This document shows, one piece after another, positions 44,322-56,864 of a DNA stretch of 64,000 bases. Numbering within the stretch: position 1 is the stretch's first letter; each line of letters starts with the position of its first letter. The notes under the pieces were generated by a model. It had not been told where the DNA came from. It saw only the letters and a list, made by a program, of their open reading frames with translations, and did no database searches. This stretch comes from Vespa crabro (lineage: Eukaryota; Arthropoda; Insecta; Hymenoptera; Vespidae): positions 15,590,499-15,654,498 of the forward strand of contig NC_060956.1 of assembly GCF_910589235.1 (NCBI RefSeq). Direction: 5' to 3'. Both the position numbers and the translations under genes were made by a program.

Positions 44322-44329
44322 ATATATAC

Positions 44330-44366
<37 letters not shown>

Positions 44367-44385
44367 CACCTATATATATAGGTAT
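44322..44385. repeat. (TA)n with TACATA interruptions and terminal hairpin
   Basis: TA units interrupted by ACA, ending in CCTATATATATAGG, a perfect palindrome. Confidence 0.93.
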
Positions 44386-44389
44386 GTTT

Positions 44390-45710
44390 TACAAGTACAT
44401 ATAAGGCATTTAGCAATGCCTTCACTCATCTCTGTGGCCTTTAGACTTTAGTCCAATGCAGTGTCTCCATTCGGAACAGAATCAATGATTTCGCAAAACT
44501 GTAGTGCTTACTACAAGTTCATAATAGCCTTTAGTAAAATCTCTTGATATTCGCTTCTATCATAATTTTGCTTCGTTACGATCTCTAAGGTTATACTATT
44601 TCTGTTAAACCATTATATTTCATTAAGTTCTTCTTTGAGTTTCAGTAGGACATAGTATTATACGTCTATATATCTAGATATTATTATTTTATTGTTATAT
44701 TATTATTTTATAACTATTGTATTGTTCATTACTTCGTACAATTTTTTAGTTATTAATTACTTGATATTCTTTGTTTGATTTCATTTTCCATACTCTTCGG
44801 TACGTACAGGATTCATATAATAATTTCGTTGTTTACTTATCTTTCGATATTTACTTTGCTCATCGTTCTTATCTGTTATTTGTATGTTGTATTTAATACT
44901 GGTTGCATCGAGAAGTAATTCAACGATAACAAAAGAGGACTTCCTAATTAGTCCCGACGAGTCGACGAATTCTCTCGTTGGGACCTTTGGGTTTATAAAT
45001 GTATCGTGTTCTTTCGTTTAATACTCTTATCAGAGAGGAGAAGAAGTTTCTTTCGAAGAATAAACGGCTTTAAACGAAATGTGCAAGCAAGCTTTATATC
45101 TTCTTTCTTTCTTTGTCTCTCTATTTCTTTCTTTTTCTCTTTCTCATACATATATTTTTTTTTTTTTTCATTGAAAAATAGATAAAATTTTGTCGATAAA
45201 ACTTATGAAGAACGTTTGTGTCGTATAAAAAAATGGCGATCGCGACGCATCGTTCGAGTTGCAAAGCAGCAACGATGCCCTTCATCCTACGCTAACGTTA
45301 CGGCCCTACGCGTGTATCGATTCGTCTTTCGAACTTCGAATTCCAGTGCGCGCGCGCCTGTTCACGTCGCGAACGCGAACGAACGTAGAGAGCCATAAAT
45401 GCGTCTTACACTCCTTTCTCTTTTCCTTCTCGTTTTTGAATCTATCTAGGTACTTTTCTCCTTTTCAACTTTTGAAATCAAACGAGAGCTCAATGTGAAT
45501 TATACGACCAATGATAAATAAGGAAAGACGACCGAATAGACGTAGAGATGTGGAGATGAGAGTGAGGGTAACGTAACGGGTGGGTGGGCAAGACGAAGAG
45601 AAAGGAAGGGCTCGATGAAACCGTACGAAGGGGATATGCAAAAAGGGATTGTCAGGAGAGATGGATGTCTCTGGCTTTTCGTGCATCTCTCATATTGCAA
45701 CGCGGGGAAA
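44390..45710. other. non-coding region
   Basis: AT-rich to 45,180, then CpG-richer at 45,220-45,400 (GCGCGCGCC). No convincing frame. Confidence 0.4.
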
Positions 45711-45711
45711 A

Positions 45712-45754
45712 AAAGAGAGAGAGAGAGAGAAAGAGAAAGAGAGAAAGAGAAAGA

Positions 45755-45787
<33 letters not shown>

Positions 45788-45802
45788 TGAGAGAGAGAGA
45801 AA
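45712..45802. repeat. (GA)n microsatellite with GAAA variants
   Basis: About 90 bp of purine repeat. Three overlapping plus frames here are artefacts. Confidence 0.95.
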
Positions 45803-45948
45803 GGGACAGCCTGATGTATAATATCCTTATGGATTTTCCAATGTAACCGTATAATGGATGATTAGCTTCTATAGAAACCTATATTTTATTAGAATTAGAA
45901 GAGATACCTATATTATGTATTATCCAAAGGTATAAATTATTGATATCA

Positions 45949-46006
45949 TGTGTGTATATGTGCGTGCATGCGTGCGCGCGTGTGTGTGTATATGTGTGTG
46001 TGTGTA
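45949..46006. repeat. (GT)n/(GCGT)n microsatellite
   Basis: Alternating GT, GCGT and GTAT units, similar in make-up to 36,391-36,473. Confidence 0.9.
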
Positions 46007-46190
46007 AATAAATTTTCGTAACATTGATATATTTTCATTTCAAATGGAAAGCAAATAATACGCGATCATTCGGAGTTGGGTTCAATAAGTCTGTACTCCA
46101 AAAGGTTTCCGTAAGACTAGGCAAAAGGTCAGACTTCTAGAAAGTTCCCTTGGAAGAGATCTAAAGGGTTTCCAAGCGAGAGATTTTGCT

Positions 46191-46191
<1 letters not shown>

Positions 46192-46235
<44 letters not shown>

Positions 46236-46237
46236 CT
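46192..46237. repeat. (CT)n microsatellite
   Basis: About 16 units, then CTTT variants. Confidence 0.93.
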
Positions 46238-46239
46238 CT

Positions 46240-47925
46240 TTTCGTTAAGCTCTCTTTTTCCGGAGATATATATATCGGTACTCTTCTCTGATTTTCTCCT
46301 CGTTTCGTTTCTTCCGCCGCAGCGATTTCCTGCCTCTGACACGGCCAGACTTTTAATTTTAATCATCGACCGGGGAATTATAAAAGTTACCTCCGCTCGA
46401 GGACGCTTTCAATTAAGGATTTCCGTTTCTCTCGGGACGATCGGCCCTTTCTTGAAATCGAGGTCAAAGCGACGCTACAGGATCTTCTGCGTTTTTATTT
46501 TTTTTTCTTAATTTTATTTTATTTTTTTTTTCTTCATGTTCTCTTCTCTCCTCAGTTATTTCTCTGATCTCTCTTTTCTTAAGTGCAACTGATCGACGTG
46601 AAACTATGCATGAAAATGTTTCTACTTAATTCACGTGGACCAATGTAAAATGAGATCTTAACGAATATACTCATCCTCGACAAAATTGAGGTAAACGTGA
46701 TTCTCTATTCTCTTCTTAATGTAAATAGATTATTGAAAGTGTCGTCGTTGACTCATCATTTTTGTATGTACTCTTTAAATTTTCCATCTTTTAGTAAGAA
46801 GTGAGAAGTTATGCAAAGCTATATATTATTTTTCCCGAAAGACTTACACGATGCAGCTGTACTCAATAGTAGAGGCTCTCTGCTAGTACAGATGTACATT
46901 TATATCAAGTTCACCTCACCGTTTGATCGCGTTTCTGGCATGTGAATTAGGAAGCAACTGTTGGCAGTAGTAGTGTATCATCGGATATTATTTATCGAGT
47001 GGAATGGTGTTAATTTATTGTTGTGATTACCTCACGTGATATACATAAATACATATATATATACATATATACATATGAGCCATAAACATAATATTTATTT
47101 TGAAAGTGGCTTAAGTCCATTTTTTTAAATTGTAAATTATTTAAAAATGAAACAAAAAAGACGTAGAATTATAACTATTATAAATGTTAACTTGATTTTT
47201 TCTGTTGAAAAATGTTCAAAATAAACAGCTCATACATATATAACTATATATACTAATAATGATCATTCTATCAATACATGCTTCATTCCTCAATATTCTA
47301 GAAATGAGATAATGATTTGATTGTAAAAAGAAATAGAAATAAGAGAAAAAGAAGAAAAATAAAAGGAGAAAAGAAATCTTATGGCAGGAAATTAAGCGAT
47401 AACTCGAGCTAGCACCAGTCACACGGCGAGATGCTGCTCACATCTCAGAGGACTTTGAAGTACCTCGGATTCCTTTTGTACGAACGAATGCAACTTCCTG
47501 CTAATCTTGTACTTCTTCCAAGAGTATAGGACCCAAGAGAATAAGCTTAGAATGGATGATACTGTATTTTCCAGCTCACAATAATCTTTATGCGAATTGG
47601 AATATTCACGTAAATACGATATCGATTGTAACTTTATAGATAGGAGTTTATATTTTCACGTATCTTTGTGTATATACGTGTGTGCGCGCTCACACGAGTG
47701 TACGCATGTATGTATGGATATGTCCATCTATATATTCTGTATATACCTGTATTTATACTCTTAGAATGGATCAGCCGGCTTTCATAGTAAAAGCGACAGT
47801 AAAGTTCCGTGCGGAAACTTTACAAATTTGTTAAATTGCCAATTTACCTTCCAAACTAGCGCCGCTCTTCAACGTCGTCGCTTCCATTCCCAGCGCCTTT
47901 CTTCATCCACATCTTCTACTTCTTC
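46240..47925. other. non-coding region
   Basis: The segment 46,300-46,500 is non-repetitive and CpG-richer and may be regulatory. T-runs follow at 46,495-46,530. Remaining DNA is AT-rich with short ACATAT repeats near 47,050. Confidence 0.4.
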
Positions 47926-47992
47926 TACTTTTTCTTCTTCTTCAGCTTCTTCTTCTTCTTCTTCTTCTCCTTCTTCGTCTTCCTTTTTCTTC
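47926..47992. repeat. (CTT)n trinucleotide repeat
   Basis: CTT units with CAC, TTT and CTC variants. The 90-codon Ser-rich plus frame is its translation. Confidence 0.92.
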
Positions 47993-48175
47993 TCTTCCAT
48001 ATCTCCTACCTTCGTAACATCCACCTTCTCCCGCCTGTTCCATAAGCTTCACCACTCATATCTGCTTTGTCTTTTATTAACGAATCAGCGAACTTTTTAA
48101 TCTTCATTTCCATCCAATTATGAGAGAGAATTAATTATGGAATTTTCTTCGGTAGAACTTGAAAAGTTTCTTCCG

Positions 48176-48226
<51 letters not shown>

Positions 48227-48237
48227 CTCTCTCTTTC
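48176..48237. repeat. (CT)n microsatellite
   Basis: About 27 units with one CG and some CTTT variants. Confidence 0.95.
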
Positions 48238-48349
48238 GATGTTAGATGCGTCGTTAACTCTCCGCGAAGGATCAAATGAAAGTTCGGATTTTGTAGAACG
48301 TGGGAATAGAACAGAGTACTATCGTAATCAAGTGTTCTCTCTTTCTCTT

Positions 48350-48560
48350 TATCTCAGCATCTATGCGATGTGCTTGTTCACAGTAGGAGTTCCGCGTAAT
48401 ACCACTTGTATCGGTAGTAAAGCAGGCTGGTTACCTATCGGTTTGGTTACCATTGCCTACACCCAATATCTGGAGGAAGCTTAATCGCCCTACCGTAGAA
48501 TATAGTATTCGCTTTCGGCAGTAAGCCTGGGCATGTGTAATTAAGTGCAATGGGAGTACT
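48350..48560. promoter_or_regulatory. candidate conserved regulatory block
   Basis: Non-repetitive block between two CT tracts. Motif-like words include GGTTACCTATCGGTTTGGTTACC (two GGTTACC copies 16 bp apart), CTTAATCGCCCTACC and GTGTAATTAAGTG (homeodomain-type core). A plus frame crosses it but begins in CT repeat text, so I prefer a regulatory reading. Confidence 0.3.
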
Positions 48561-48591
48561 CCGAATTGTCGTCGCTTAACTCCTCCATTTT

Positions 48592-48653
48592 CTCTTCTCT
48601 CTCTCTCTCTCTCTCTCCCTCTCTCTCTCCCTCTCTCTTTCTCCTTCTTCTTC
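48592..48653. repeat. (CT)n microsatellite
   Basis: CT units with CCCT interruptions. Confidence 0.93.
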
Positions 48654-48954
48654 TCTTAAAGCACACACATATACAAAGATATCGCGCATAGAAGCGATAG
48701 ACGATGAACGCGCCGTAGTCGTAGCTCCCGAGTCTATTCGACATTTCATTTCTGAACGCTCGAGAAGAAGGAGTAGTGCGAGAGAACGAAGTTGAAAGGC
48801 TTTCAATTCGATAAAACGCTTTCAGCAAACTTCAGACCGGAGCAATTAACGGAAATTAATTCTCATTTCTTTATCGCCGATTGACTGGCGTTTCGTTGGC
48901 ACTTTTCTTATACGCTACCAGCGACACTCTATTCTACTTCTTATACGATCCGCG

Positions 48955-49078
<124 letters not shown>

Positions 49079-49614
49079 GAGAATTGAACTTTTTAAAAGA
49101 GTCACATTCTCGTTTCTGAAGGTCTTCGATCCTTTTTGATTCGAGTACGTTGATCTTATTTTGCAAATGATCGAGTGCAGCTTTTCTTCTTTTTTTTTTA
49201 CCCCTCTTAGTTTTCCTGTTGTCATCTATCGTTTAAAGGGAAAACAGTGAGTAGATGTGACCGCGTTCCATTTCGAATAATTTCTTTGAAACGTACTTGG
49301 AAAGAAGTATGTTCCGTATTCTTCATGTTTCTTTTATGTACGCATTATTATGTTCATCTCGTACGTTACGTACGCAAATGGGACGTTCGCAAACTCATCC
49401 TCTGTTGGAAACAGAAACGTCTGTTTCGAAAGGAATAGAAAAGCAAAGAAAATCTGTACGAGCAAGTCTCTCTCCCCTTTGCCAAGAGTAAAACGAGATT
49501 CGATTATCTTTTCAAAATTGACTTCTATTCGAACTGAGTAAAACTGTGTACAGAGAGAAAGAAGGGTAAAAAAAGAGAAAAAATATATAGAAATAGGAAG
49601 ACAAAAAGCGAGAT

Positions 49615-49615
<1 letters not shown>

Positions 49616-49662
<47 letters not shown>
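49616..49662. repeat. (GA)n microsatellite
   Basis: About 22 units. Confidence 0.95.
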
Positions 49663-49664
<2 letters not shown>

Positions 49665-49679
49665 AACGAAAAAAGAGCA

Positions 49680-50044
49680 AAGAAAAAGAAAAAGAAAGAT
49701 CTCTCGCGCGAAACAAAAGCGAGCCGAAAATCGCGAACGGGCGAGTCTCGTATTCTCGACAGGAAAAGCGCGGACAAAAGGGTTTAGAGGAGGCCTATAA
49801 TTCAGAGTTGATGGGTGGATGGACGAATGGGGTAGCAGCTGGAAGCGTAGCTGGCGAACGCGAATGCAGCCGAGCACAGTCGAGTTGTAGGTAGCTTGCC
49901 GGGTAGGAGGGATGAAAAGGGGAACTGGAAGGGAGAATTACGAGGTCACTTCCGGTGGCGCCTGCACGAGCTTCCGCTTCCGGTCGCGCTATTCCCTCCC
50001 TCCCACCTATCCGCCCCTTCTCACTTACTACGAATACTACCCTC

Positions 50045-50045
<1 letters not shown>
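49680..50045. promoter_or_regulatory. GC-rich block, possible promoter
   Basis: Between a GA and a CT tract lies a GC- and CpG-rich non-repetitive segment containing GCACAGTCGAG near 49,875 (initiator-like CAGT) and ACTTCCGGTGGC near 49,950, an ETS-type core. No start codon frame with a known product follows. This is weak evidence for a promoter. Confidence 0.2.

Positions 50046-50048
<3 letters not shown>

Positions 50049-50117
<69 letters not shown>
50049..50117. repeat. (CT)n microsatellite
   Basis: About 34 uninterrupted CT units. A second short one lies at 50,296-50,322. Confidence 0.96.
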
Positions 50118-50121
<4 letters not shown>

Positions 50122-50759
50122 ACCAGCAGGCACCATCACGATCGGCATCAACTCGGCGGTGGGAGGCGATGCTAGTGGAGCTTCCGCAAGTCGCCGGTGC
50201 AACGAAACTTCACACAATACCGTAACTTGGCCATTACTGTCGCGTGCCTCTATATACTCTCGACTATAGCCTATCGTCCTTCGCTTACCTCGCTTTCTCT
50301 CTCTCTCTCTCTCACTCACTCCTTCCCTTTATTCCTAACGGCCACTCCATCGAACTGGTATTAGAGCCACGCTTGCTCGATAAATCGATGTCTACGATTT
50401 TCAGTTAGGTAAGCTGTTACTATCCCTTCCTATGCTCTCTCCATGCTTCAGGAAACATACCTACCTACCATGGAATACTCTCTAAAAGTTTCTTCGGCAT
50501 CCGGAACGAAACCAGCTGATTTTGCGATAAAGACACGGATCTATCGATCCCATTGATCGATCGATCTATCGGTGAAAGCATCGGTATGAAGCGACGTTCG
50601 TCCCACATCGTACCTACTAATGTCGTTGCGTTCGGCACGTGTGAGTAGGAGACGAAAGAGAAGAGGAGAGAGAGAGAGAGAGAGAGAGTAAGTGGTATAG
50701 GAAGAAAGTAGGTCATGATGTAAATAGTCGGACACGCTCGCGCGCTTACCACTGTAACG

Positions 50760-51280
50760 CTACACAACCTGACGCGTTACCTCTAATGTAAACACGTCGA
50801 AAGCATCGTGGCTGCAGTATGGTTTCACTAATTGGAGAGTCCTTCGTATAGGTCTATGCTTTCATTCAAGATCACTGCCATGCGCGAATTATTAGCGATT
50901 GCCGTTAAAGTAGTCGTCCGTAACGAGCACCGTTGCTTTACCGCATTTCGTAATACCATCTAGCTAAGGTAAAAGGCATCACGCTTTTCAAAAGCATTAC
51001 GAGCGATCGTTATTCTTACATCAACCGCGATAATGACGATACAGGGTCGCGCTGCGACCAACGATTTCGCGTATAACGAACGACAGCAATTATAGTTAAC
51101 CGGGAACGCAATTTCAACGGATATAGTGACCGTGAAACGATTATTGCTCTGTTGGGGCAGTTCGTCGTGCTGAAATACCGATTAACCCAATCAGCTTTGT
51201 TGCTGCGAACTTCGCTCGTATAGCCTACAATCGGGTAATATTTATGGTTAGTTCGCGCGCGAGTCTATTCGGGTTTAGTT
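50760..51280. promoter_or_regulatory. non-repetitive CpG-rich block, possible enhancer
   Basis: About 500 bp with balanced composition and no simple repeat or credible frame, unlike everything around it. TAAT-type cores, GCGCGCGAG and CCGTGAAACG words are present. Only composition supports a regulatory role. Confidence 0.25.
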
Positions 51281-52000
51281 TGTTACGCCAGGATTTCGCT
51301 CGAACAGAAACAACTTTTTCTTCAAGTGAATCGAATCGATCGTACAGGCACACAAAGGAAAAAAGAGAGGGAAAGAGAAAAATCCTTTCTATTTCATGAA
51401 CGTTCTAAGAAAAGAAATTATACGCTTCCATGCGAATCAAAGAGAGCGCGAGTCGTCTCACACGTCACGACGATGGTCACACACACACACACAACACATG
51501 GTAGCACGCGTTCGACTCGGTGAATCAGTTATTTGTCGAGTAGAAAACGCCCGCTACGGGCAACCGGCCAAGGAATGCAGACGTGGTTACGGACGGATGT
51601 GCCGAGACCTATCGTAACAACCCCAAACCACTACCACGGAAAAACAAACCACGCGACGAAAACTCTAGTCGCCAATCGATGTACGTTTTCTCTCTCTTAT
51701 TTCTTCTTTTATTCTCTCTCAGTTTTCCTGTCTCACTCCTTTTTACACGCGCGCAAGTCATTACCCAATACTCCCAGAGATACGTCTCCATTATTTATTT
51801 TTCAATGTTTTCAGCGATCAGGTCACTTACCGAGTGACGTGATTGTTTAACGAAGAAATCGCGCGAGCAATACTTTAGTCGCATTGATCGCCACGCATTC
51901 TTTTATTTTTTTCTTTTTGAAAAGCAAATTAATATCGCTAATGATAGCATATTAGCGCTGTTAGCCATTAAAAGTCAGAAATGGAAATATTCGATGTTCA

Positions 52001-52001
<1 letters not shown>

Positions 52002-52061
<60 letters not shown>
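52002..52061. repeat. (TA)n microsatellite
   Basis: About 30 uninterrupted TA units. Confidence 0.97.
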
Positions 52062-52063
<2 letters not shown>

Positions 52064-53000
52064 AAGCACGTAACAATAATGCGTTTATTAATCATCACGG
52101 ATTTTGGATTATCATTAGTTCGTCGAAATTACGAACCACCACAGAATGATCGAAACGAATAATACGTCTGGTAGTCTTGATGAACTTCTATTGGAATAAT
52201 AATATCTGACCGACCACATTCAGCGAGTATCATTGGAAAAACAGAAAGCGCTCGATGAAATATCACATTCCACATAGACGTGGTCCAACTAACGACGTTC
52301 CCTACCAAACGAGGAGATTCGAACGAATCACGTTCGTAGATTTTAACGAGCAAACTAGAAGCCACCGCTTTCTACCGTCCTGTTTCGAAATCAACCGACG
52401 AGAGAAATCTACGCGGCAATGGAAATCGACGTCCCATCAAACTTTTTCAGAGTTCTTTTTCGAGTACGTAAACGTAAGAAGAATTTTTTATCTTACTACT
52501 GAACGAATGTTTTGATCGATAAATACTATTGCGAGAGATCGCCGAAACGAGTACAAACATTGATCGTAAAATATATCTGTAACTTTGTATTTTTATCTCT
52601 TTCTAAAACGTACTTGAACATCTTCTAAATATATGTAGCTAAGCTCCAAAGGAATTAACAAGTTTATTAATTTTCCAGTTTTATGAAATTATTCTTGCTT
52701 TTATTCGCTTACAGACAGATCTGTTTAAATATCGAATAAATACTTAGGCTTAGAGTTTGTTTTAAAAGTAAACTCTGTATCTACCAATCTCTGGATAAAT
52801 ATTCAAATGAGAATTTTTAAAAACATTTTCGTATCATGTTATATTTGCGTACTCATTTAGAGGAAACAGAGTTTTTTTTTTCTTTGACAGTTTAGATTTT
52901 TCAAATCTATTTCTTGAAAAATAGTTGGCCATTTGTCAGTGAACGGTGATCGTGGACCATAATATAACGGGTCGTAAGATAAGTTACTGCAAGGGACAAG
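52062..53000. other. non-coding region
   Basis: No recognised frame. An 86-codon plus frame at 52,255-52,515 overlaps a 78-codon minus frame; neither has a known motif. Confidence 0.4.
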
Positions 53001-53009
53001 CATTAATTT

Positions 53010-53140
53010 AAAGCTGAGTTAGCGCACTGGTGTCGAGACGCGATGCGAGACGTCGAGCCGCAGAGAGCTACACTGCGTTCGTGCTTTCGGATCTCTCCCT
53101 CGAGGCTATTCCATCCCGTTAACGGATAGCCGTTGCCCTT
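53010..53140. promoter_or_regulatory. short GC-rich block
   Basis: CpG-rich, non-repetitive DNA just before a CT tract. It contains GTTAACGGATAGCCGTTGCC with a partial dyad. Possible regulatory element, weak. Confidence 0.2.
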
Positions 53141-53177
53141 AGATGAATCGATCCTTCTTAGCTAGAAACCTGTGCTC

Positions 53178-53210
<33 letters not shown>

Positions 53211-53214
53211 TCTT

Positions 53215-54480
53215 TTTTCTTATTTTTCTTTCTTTTTTGAGAAACGAGAAAAAGAGAAAGGAAAGTTGTCATTGTTGCCTTTAACAAATATGTTCATCGT
53301 TGTTAATCAGGCGTGTTTGAAAAATTTCCTGAAACGAAATACATTACAAACGTTATTCTTCGAAGTTTGTTCGAATGCCTTTAAAATGTTACCCGACATC
53401 GATATATGCGGATATAGAGACAGTAGTGAATTCCAAAGAATGAGATTTACAATTCGCAGAGAATTCTGAAACGTCTCGAAGGAGCCCAGAAAAATCGATG
53501 TAACTTTTGCTCATTATACGGAACTCGTCGGTATGAAAAGCGGGTTTTTGAGCGGATAAGCGAGAGGCGGTGCACGCAGTTGGGAAGGTTTTCAGATGGA
53601 GGGTTAGAAAGAGCAATTCAGCGCCTCCGGCTTGTCTTCAAAACGACCCTGAAACTCGTGAAGTCACGCAAGCACGCGGAATACGGTGTTCGGTATATTC
53701 TCATTCTCGACAATGTGCTTTAGACTCCCCTCCTATATCAACGGCTCCTAACGATGCTACGGAATTTTAATTCGATTCGCACCACCGCGAATGCCTTTGG
53801 ATGTACCGACTTAACGTGGTACAAGGATAGATATGCGTAGTACGCGAATCCGTTTCCATTCCCAACACGATAAATCCTTACTCGATATAACCCAATTACT
53901 TTTCGAGTGGGTATATTACACAGGTACGTACAAAGTATGTACGCGCACGTATATCATGACGTAGAAGGGAAGCTTTTTATCAAATGTTAATTGGAAAATG
54001 GCACTCGAAAGTCCGAGGGAAAAGTTATTTGGCAAAGCTGCTCTCTCGATGGTAGTAAAAAAAACTACGGGCAGCCTGCTTTCATTTGCAATGGATCTTT
54101 TCTCTAAAAGTTTCCTCGACTTGTTCCTCGATGGATATTTGTAAATCCTTCGGGGGAAAATAAATCCTTCGCCGATTAAAGTAGTCTTTGATTCGTAGAA
54201 GAACTCTATTGTATGTATATGGCGAACGTGAGGATATACACGTTAGGATTTAATTACCTACGTATTTTTTTTATTTTTTTATTTTTTTTTTTTTTTTTTG
54301 TAGAATCTTTACAAATTATTATCGTTAAAAGGGTTCTCTCTCGTTAAAATGCTACTATGGAAGTTGACACGGTACAGGATGCGAGAATTATAAGATCGAC
54401 GTTTTGTTAGGGGTGGAGTAAGGCGTCAGACCGACAGTAATAACAGGCCCGTCCATCAGAAAAGAAGATTCCACATCGAG
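53215..54480. other. non-coding region
   Basis: Mixed composition. A poly-T run (interrupted) lies at about 54,266-54,299. No domain was recognised. Confidence 0.4.
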
Positions 54481-55117
54481 AAGCGGTAGACTACGTGGCA
54501 CTATGCTGGCTCAACATCGCTCTGTTGAGCGATGGTTATTTTTGTTCTCTTTCAATATCCTGCTTCCGCAACGGTCTGTCATCGACGACTTCGGAATCTC
54601 CCGAAGCCTTCGAATTCGTTTATCTGTTCGGACGATATTTAGGATCATTTGGGAACGAACGAAGAAAATATATTTTAGTGAAGCTCGACGTTTTCAAAGG
54701 CAAACGTAATATATTTTGTTGCGATCGCAATCGAAGAACAACGAACCGCGATCACGTAACGAACACCGCTTGCGTGAAATTACGAAATATTCGTCGTATC
54801 GTTGAACGTGTTGCGGTATGCCCATATTATATATATACACACATACATATATATAAGTATGTATGCGTGTATGTATACGATTAACGCTCGTACACGTTGC
54901 GCATAGGTACGAGCATATGGGCGTACGCGTATATGCATCACGTTCGTGGCTCGCACCAGAGAAAATTTCATGCGATGCATTAGTATGATCAAACTATGAA
55001 CAAACCGCATGTGCGCGTGAACGCGTCTAACCGCTCGGCTTATAACTCGACGCCTCTTTCCCCAAATCCTCGGACTCGTCAACGTAACTTTTCGATAACA
55101 ATCGTTAAGCTCTTTTT

Positions 55118-55125
<8 letters not shown>

Positions 55126-55151
<26 letters not shown>

Positions 55152-55169
55152 GACTCTCTCTCTCTCTCT

Positions 55170-55203
<34 letters not shown>

Positions 55204-55248
55204 TCTTTGTCTCTATTTATTTCTCTTCTTCCCTATCTCTATCTCTCT
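55126..55248. repeat. (CT)n with two CTCGA interruptions
   Basis: Three CT blocks separated by TCTCGACTCTCT, an interruption duplicated with the repeat, which points to local slippage or unequal exchange. Confidence 0.93.
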
Positions 55249-55459
55249 TCATCAGTAGCAACAAATTTGGAATCATTTTGTACGAGCGTAACTATGACCG
55301 CATAAGCCGCGTGGGCTTCACCAAATGATCCATGATGAATGAAACAGTATTCTATTGATAGAATCGAATACAACGCTATCCAAAAGGTACCACCGTATTC
55401 GCTTCTTGAAGGATTGCCAAAAAATGCGGGTAGCGACTTCTCGATTTTTTTTTTTGTCA

Positions 55460-56060
55460 AATAAACATAAATGCTCTTTTATCTCTTTGTCGGATACAAA
55501 TATTAATTTTAATTAACGCATTTATATTCGCGTTAATATTAGCCAAAATGGTTTAAAAAAAAAAGAGAATATTTACGTATTTACGATTATTTCGTTGAAA
55601 TTTTTATATTTCTTGATTTATTCTATTACGTTAATTCATACGGAAGTAATATACCATGGCTCTTTTTCAATCTTAAAGTAATAGCAAAAATGTCCACTGT
55701 GTCAATGCTTTTAGTATTACGTTCATTCTTTAACCTTGCTTTGACGATAAAATAGGACGACGCGTAGCAAACCAAAAGAATTGAATTATCTCTAAAGATC
55801 ATCCAGAGCCCGCGAAGATAGTCGGCACGATGTTACTCTCTTAAAGATCGTGTCATGTAACGGTGATGTGCAACCTTCGAAGTATCGATTCGCATCGAAA
55901 GTTTAATTTATTTGCGTATGTAACATGATCATTTCATTGTCAGCACCGACATCGTGTAATTTGAGCAGTCTTTTCATAGACTATCAGCAAATAAAAAAGA
56001 AAGAAAACATGCTCTCTCTACCTTTTTTCTTATTTTTTTTGTTTTGTTTTCTTATTACAT
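55460..56060. other. non-coding region
   Basis: AT-rich except for a balanced block at about 55,750-55,900. Nothing recognised. Confidence 0.4.
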
Positions 56061-56133
56061 TTAATGCTAATTAGTATGGATATAAAAATTGCTGTTTTAG
56101 CCCGCTTACATTATTTCCTCCCTGTCTTCCTCT

Positions 56134-56137
<4 letters not shown>

Positions 56138-56185
<48 letters not shown>
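56138..56185. repeat. (CT)n microsatellite
   Basis: About 24 uninterrupted units. Confidence 0.96.
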
Positions 56186-56188
<3 letters not shown>

Positions 56189-56607
56189 CGTTCGTCTAAT
56201 TAATTATTCTGTTGTTATTTATGTTACTCCTTTTTTTGGTTATTTTGTATAATTACTGTAATTGCAAAAGTTGTAATAAATTAGATACTTATTAACCATC
56301 TTTTCTCTCTTAAGAATTAAAAATGTGATGGTTTAATAATTATATTAATAACAAAGTTCTATGATCGTTACAATTTATATTATTTTCAATTAATACATTC
56401 ATATTTATTTCGAATATTTTAAAAGAATCAATGTGAACCTTTATAAGTATAATAAATTTTCTTCTTTTTTTTCGTTATTTTCAAGTCTCATTTTTACAAG
56501 AATACGCATACACCTGTACAGAAAATACAGAGCCATGAAGAAGAGATATCGGGACATTCAAATTGGCGCGCGAATTCGACGTGGTTTGAAAGGAGAAAGA
56601 GATAGAC

Positions 56608-56645
56608 AGATGGATAGATAGATAGATAGATAGATAGATAAATAA
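56608..56645. repeat. (GATA)n tetranucleotide repeat
   Basis: About eight GATA units, then AATA variants, leading into GA-rich sequence. Confidence 0.94.
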
Positions 56646-56764
56646 AGAGAGAGAGAAAGACAGAAGAAAGAGAGAAAGACATAAGAGAGAGGGAGTGGAG
56701 AAGACGGAGAGAAGCTTAGAGGCAGGTAAATATAGTATTAATGAAAGAGAAAGAGACACAGTGA

Positions 56765-56850
56765 GAGAAGAAGAAGAAGAAGAAGAAGAAGAAGAAGAAG
56801 AAGAAGAAGAAGAAGAAGAAAAAGAAGAAGAAGAGGAAGAAGAAGAAGTA
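56765..56850. repeat. (AAG)n trinucleotide repeat
   Basis: About 27 AAG units with AAA and AGG variants, directly upstream of the GC-rich putative promoter. Long Ser-, Phe- or Leu-rich minus frames come from it. Confidence 0.95.
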
Positions 56851-56864
56851 GGAAGAGAGGAGTG

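Noticed and set aside
49795..50319. 174-codon minus-strand frame
   Set aside because: Its core is the (CT)n/(GA)n repeat; flanking text has no recognisable motif and competes with other frames.
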